Positions 60,818-64,000 of a stretch of 64,000 bases of DNA are shown here, one piece after another. Every line of letters begins with the position of its first letter. Position 1 is the stretch's first letter. The DNA is from Sulfuritalea hydrogenivorans sk43H (GTDB lineage: Bacteria > Pseudomonadota > Gammaproteobacteria > Burkholderiales > Rhodocyclaceae): the NCBI RefSeq assembly GCF_000828635.1, contig NZ_AP012547.1, positions 62,001 to 126,000 of the forward strand. Direction: 5' to 3'. The position numbers and the translations under genes are program-made. Under the pieces are notes generated by a model. It was not told the DNA's origin and ran no database searches. It was given only the letters and a program-made list of their open reading frames with translations.

Positions 60818-61306
60818 TTAATTCAGCAGGATGCGCGCGACATCGTCGCCGGCGCCGAAATCCTCGTCGTCGCTGTCTTCGGCGAGGAGTTCCTCGAGGA
60901 TCAGGGCATCGACTTCGTGGCGGTAGCGCCAGACCACGGCGAGCACGATGACCTTGAGCCGGTCGAGGCTGATCTGCTCGTCGGGCAGGGCCATGGCGCG
61001 TTCGATGATGGCTTCGCGCAGCGGCGCATCGACCGCGTCGTGCTGTTCGAGGAAGGCGATGAAGCCACGGCAGGCGACGGGCAGCCGCTCCTGTTCTTCC
61101 TCGTCGTAAATACGTACGGCGCCGGCGTTTGCCGGGCTGCGGCAGCGCCCGCTTTCTTCGCCGGCGAGTCCATCCAGCCAGGACAACGCGGCGCTGATGT
61201 CGGCGTTGCCGAAGCCCGCCGCCGACAGTTTCCTGGCCAGCACCGCGGGTTCCGGGCAGGCATCGGGCAGGTAATTTTCGAACAGGTAAACCAGGATATC
61301 GATCAT
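60818..61306 (-). CDS. smg: Smg family protein (DUF494)
   Basis: A 162-residue acidic protein: IDILVYLFENYLPDACPEPA, then SAALSWLDGL and SLDRLKVIVLAVVWRYRHEV. Smg sits next to dprA in many beta- and gammaproteobacteria; its role is not settled. Its ATG overlaps the dprA stop (ATGA). Confidence 0.9.
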   Translation of the reverse strand: MIDILVYLFENYLPDACPEPAVLARKLSAAGFGNADISAALSWLDGLAGEESGRCRSPANAGAVRIYDEEEQERLPVACRGFIAFLEQHDAVDAPLREAIIERAMALPDEQISLDRLKVIVLAVVWRYRHEVDALILEELLAEDSDDEDFGAGDDVARILLN

Positions 61307-62409
61307 GAATGTGAATGTAGCCTTTGGTAGAGACCGCCGGGCAACTGGGCAACGCGGCCGGCGAGTTCCATGGGCAACAGCATGGCAAGAAGGTCGGCGG
61401 GCGTCAAGCCGCTGCGCGCAGAAAGCGTGTCGATCGCACAGGGGGCGTCACCCAAAAAAGCGAGCACTTGCTCTTCGTTGTAGTTCCCTGGCGCGGATTT
61501 TCGCGCGGGAGCGGTGGATGCGGCGGGGGCCGCTCCCCAGCGCAATTCTTCGAGGATGTCCTGTGCCGACTCGACCAGCTTGGCGCCCTGGCGAATCAGC
61601 TGATGACAGCCGCGCGACAGCGGCGAGTGGATCGAGCCGGGAATGGCGAATATCTCGCGTCCGCTTTCCGCGGCGAGCCGCGCCGTGATCAGCGAGCCGC
61701 TCTTCGGCGCCGCCTCGACCACCAGGCAGCCCAGGCCGAGGCCGGCAATGATGCGGTTGCGGCGCGGAAAGTTGGAGGCCAGGGCCGGGGTGCCGAGCGC
61801 AAACTCGCTGAGCACCACGCCGTGTTCCGCAATGGCGCGGGCCAGGGTTTCGTTCTTCGCCGGATAGAGACGGTCGGCGCCAGTGCCGATCACGGCCACC
61901 GTGCCGGCGGGTGTCGCCAGCGCGCCGCGATGGGCGGCCGCATCGATGCCCAGCGCCAGGCCGCTGACGATGGTCAGCCCGGCGTGGCCGAGTGTCTTGG
62001 CGAAGGCTTCGGCATCGCGTTCGCCCTGCGCGGTCGCGTTGCGGCTGCCGACCACGGCCAGCATCGGCCAGTTGAGCAGGGCGGTGTCGCCCTTGGCGTA
62101 GAGCAGCACCGGTGGATCGTCCGCCGTCAGCAGGCTTTGCGGGTAATCGGCGTCGGCCAGGGTCAGCAGGCGATTGCCCGGCTGACTTGCCCAGTCCAGC
62201 GCCGTCGCGATTTCGGCGGCGCAATCGTGGGTCAGCAGGCGTTCGGCCAGCGCCGGGTCGACGACTGCCGCGAGGGCGCGCCGACTCGCTTCGAAAATCG
62301 CGTGCGGAAGCCCGAAAGCCTTGAGCAGGGTGCGCCGGGCTTCGCCGCCGACGCCCGGGATCAGCGTGAGACGGAGCCAGGAAGCGAGTTCTTGGCGCTC
62401 TTCCGTCAT
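61303..62409 (-). CDS. dprA: DNA-processing protein DprA
   Basis: A 368-residue protein. The Rossmann core shows GSRNATAQGERDAEAFAKTL, VSGLALGIDAAAHRGAL and GTGADRLYPAKN, and the C-terminal winged helix is NYNEEQVLAFLG, then LPGGLYQRLH. DprA loads RecA onto single-stranded DNA during natural transformation. Start at 62409; the in-frame codons further upstream lie in a hairpin-rich intergenic stretch with no family match. Confidence 0.92.
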   Translation of the reverse strand: MTEERQELASWLRLTLIPGVGGEARRTLLKAFGLPHAIFEASRRALAAVVDPALAERLLTHDCAAEIATALDWASQPGNRLLTLADADYPQSLLTADDPPVLLYAKGDTALLNWPMLAVVGSRNATAQGERDAEAFAKTLGHAGLTIVSGLALGIDAAAHRGALATPAGTVAVIGTGADRLYPAKNETLARAIAEHGVVLSEFALGTPALASNFPRRNRIIAGLGLGCLVVEAAPKSGSLITARLAAESGREIFAIPGSIHSPLSRGCHQLIRQGAKLVESAQDILEELRWGAAPAASTAPARKSAPGNYNEEQVLAFLGDAPCAIDTLSARSGLTPADLLAMLLPMELAGRVAQLPGGLYQRLHSHS

Positions 62410-62533
62410 GGTTAACGCGATACAACTCGTTCGGAGCGATGGGTGATTGTCGAGCGAAGCGAGCTGAACTGTAGCCCCGCCCTGGGGCGGGGACGGGAGT
62501 GGGGGGCCATCAATTTGCCTTTCGCGTGTTTTA

Positions 62534-62559
62534 TCTGCGGTGGGTGCTGCCACCGCAGA
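62534..62559. repeat. Hairpin beyond the LysM gene
   Basis: Perfect 9-base stem TCTGCGGTG / CACCGCAGA with a loop of 8 bases, between the LysM gene stop and the dprA start, both on the minus strand. No T run on either side, so a terminator role is doubtful. Another small hairpin (CCCCGCC/GGGCGGGG) lies near 62475. Confidence 0.5.
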
Positions 62560-62566
62560 ATGAGCG

Positions 62567-63583
62567 TTAAGGAGTGCGAACGGTATCGCCGACGACGACC
62601 GGATGGGTCGCGTTCATCACCAGGGCGTAGGAAACCCGGTTGAACACGCGGAACACGAACACCAGGCCATTGCGGGCATCGGGCAGCTTGTAGTCGGTCC
62701 GTTCGCCCTGATAGCGGTTGCTGACTTCGGCCCCCGCCAGGTCGGCGGCCAGCACATGGCCGGGCTCCAGGCCGTCGGCCTTGCCGCGATTCAGCGTGAT
62801 CACGAATTGCGGACCGCCGTAGTTCACCCCGCTGTAGATGCCGAGCACCTTGGCCTTGATCATCTTGTCCGGGGCGTGCGGCAGGTAATTCACCACGTCC
62901 TGGCGTGGCGCGGACAACAGGCGGTCGTCGCGCACGATTTCCATTTTCGAGGTCAGCACCAGGAAGCTCGAGGGCACGCCGGTTTTGGTCAGGCGGGCGG
63001 TGCCGATATACACCGCCTCATGTCCGAGCGTTTCCTTGGTGTCGGGGTCGATCAGGGCCTTGCCGGGGCGGAACAGCTGCCAACCCTTTTCCTGGGTGGT
63101 GACTTCGGTGGTGAAAATGGTGTCGCCGGCGCCGGCGATGACGCGGTCGCCCTGCAGGGCGACGACGCGCGGCGCGGGATCCATGCCCGCGGCATCAAGG
63201 ACGCGCTGTTCGCTGAGGAAGGGTTCGATGTCCTGCGGCGGGATCGACGGAATGCCCTTCCGCAGCGGCTCGACGTACTCGCGGCGCGGCTCGGTCACCG
63301 TTACCAGTTTCAGGCGGGGCTGATTGCCGCTCTTGTCGAGCACGATGACCTGGCCCGGATAGATGCGCTGCGGATTCTTGATCTCTTCCGCGTTGAGCTT
63401 CCACAACTCGCCCCAGCGGTAGGGATCCTTGAGGAATTTGGCGGCAATGCCCCACAGCGTGTCACCCGGGGTCACGATGTGCCGGTCGGGCGCGCCGTCG
63501 GCCAGTTCGATGGGCTTGGCACCCTGTGCAAGCACCACGGTGCTTGAAATGCTGATGAGCAGCGCAGATATAATGCGACGCAT
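62567..63583 (-). CDS. LysM-domain secreted protein
   Basis: A 338-residue exported protein. Signal peptide RRIISALLISISSTVVLAQG, then a LysM domain HIVTPGDTLWGIAAKFLKDP followed by RWGELWKLNAEEIKNPQRIY and PGQVIVL, which binds peptidoglycan. The rest is a conserved beta-rich domain of unknown role. It is the usual neighbour of def and dprA in betaproteobacteria. The start at 63583 matches the signal peptide; the longer frame to 63655 is promoter DNA shared with def. Confidence 0.88.
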   Translation of the reverse strand: MRRIISALLISISSTVVLAQGAKPIELADGAPDRHIVTPGDTLWGIAAKFLKDPYRWGELWKLNAEEIKNPQRIYPGQVIVLDKSGNQPRLKLVTVTEPRREYVEPLRKGIPSIPPQDIEPFLSEQRVLDAAGMDPAPRVVALQGDRVIAGAGDTIFTTEVTTQEKGWQLFRPGKALIDPDTKETLGHEAVYIGTARLTKTGVPSSFLVLTSKMEIVRDDRLLSAPRQDVVNYLPHAPDKMIKAKVLGIYSGVNYGGPQFVITLNRGKADGLEPGHVLAADLAGAEVSNRYQGERTDYKLPDARNGLVFVFRVFNRVSYALVMNATHPVVVGDTVRTP

Positions 63584-63689
63584 GGCGTGATCTCCTGGCC
63601 GAGTGTCCGTGTGGATGGCGAACCATCCGGGTATCGGCCTGATTCTGCCCGACAATTACCCCAGCATCAATTCTTTCAAGAGCGGTTTC

Positions 63690-64000
63690 ATGGCCCTATT
63701 GCCGATTTTGCGTTACCCCGATCCGCGGCTGCACAAGAAGGCGGCACTGGTCGCCAATGTGGATGCGCGCATCCGCCAACTGGCCGCCGACATGGCCGAG
63801 ACCATGTATGCCGCGCCCGGCATCGGCCTCGCCGCCTCGCAGGTGGACCAGCATGTGCGCCTGATCGTGATTGACATCTCCGAAGACAAGTCGCAGTTGC
63901 AGACCTTCATCAATCCCGAGCTGCTGGAAAAATCCGGCGAATGCGAAGGCGAGGAAGGCTGCCTCTCGCTGCCCGGCATCTACGAGACGGTGGCACGCGC
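63690..64000 (+). CDS. def: Peptide deformylase, 3' end outside the window
   Basis: The first 103 codons. [13 protein letters not shown] opens it; the active-site block [20 protein letters not shown] and the metal-binding EGCLSLPG (Cys) are present; the HExxH helix lies past the window. It removes the N-formyl group from new proteins. Transcribed away from the LysM gene from a shared promoter region. Confidence 0.95.
   Translation, partial: MALLPILRYPDPRLHKKAALVANVDARIRQLAADMAETMYAAPGIGLAASQVDQHVRLIVIDISEDKSQLQTFINPELLEKSGECEGEEGCLSLPGIYETVAR

Noticed and set aside
63120-63145. AGAGDTI in the LysM protein
   Set aside because: Only a short GGCGCCGGCGACAC core is shared; the AGTCGGCGCT end is missing.

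Overview
The window is GC-rich chromosomal DNA packed with genes, most likely from a facultatively anaerobic betaproteobacterium. A Rhodocyclales or Sterolibacteriaceae-like lineage would fit, but this is inferred from gene content, not measured. The pointers are a complete ubiUVT set for oxygen-independent ubiquinone synthesis behind a good FNR-type promoter, the run def / LysM protein / dprA / smg / topoisomerase, two large beta-oxidation clusters, a livHMGF uptake system joined to an acyl-CoA ligase, and many TetR regulators of acyl-CoA metabolism. I saw no rRNA, tRNA, CRISPR array or transposase gene.

Layout. 1-5.3 kb: end of ycaO, a ybhP-clsB pair, and a secreted caspase-like protein fused to a DsbC-like thioredoxin domain. 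5.3-10.3 kb (minus): gltIJKL glutamate/aspartate importer and an Atm1-type exporter. 10.4-12.1 kb: two imperfect inverted repeats of about 280 and 350 bases around one AT-rich gene with a TIR/deoxyribosyltransferase-like domain. 12.1-14.3 kb: a DUF4143 ATPase behind tandem palindromes, and an AI-2E family permease. 14.5-19.4 kb: a tetR-thiolase-maoC-fadJ operon. 19.4-27.4 kb: a Phd/PIN toxin-antitoxin pair, an AraC-Ogt fusion, EamA, YciA, a lipoprotein, MetK, an alcohol dehydrogenase, an NlpC/P60 lipoprotein and a nitroreductase. 27.5-35.9 kb: a second acyl-CoA degradation region, two transcription units diverging from a shared operator. 36.0-42.6 kb: livHMGF, acyl-CoA synthetase, livK. 42.7-48.8 kb: repeats, hypotheticals, a kinase fusion, a tetR-hydrolase-GNAT unit and oxyR. 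48.9-55.4 kb: a rubrerythrin / Fe-S oxidoreductase / DUF3501 group, ubiUVT and rhlE. 55.5-64 kb: a chemotaxis receptor, DUF924, topB, smg, dprA, a LysM protein and the start of def.

The most unusual signal is a dispersed repeat of about 24 bases whose first 20 read AGTCGGCGCTGGCGATACGG. I find 11 copies with at least 21 of 24 matches by eye, and 4 weaker ones, on both strands. Some lie between genes. Others lie inside genes, where the sense copies are nearly always read in the same frame and add the peptide VGAGDTA to unrelated proteins (a beta-oxidation enzyme, an NlpC/P60 lipoprotein, a transglutaminase, a LivK signal peptide, the TopB tail). The same sequence forms the outer ends of the long inverted repeats at 10.4 and 12.05 kb. 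Two other repeat families are present: CGCAGATT-armed palindromes (three copies) and a GGGGATACC...GGAGACAT hairpin family.

Taken together the genes describe an organism that lives on fatty, branched or aromatic acids and amino acids, keeps ubiquinone synthesis and peroxide defence running at low oxygen, and carries a small transferred module between repeats. All family assignments are from reading motifs; no database search was run.
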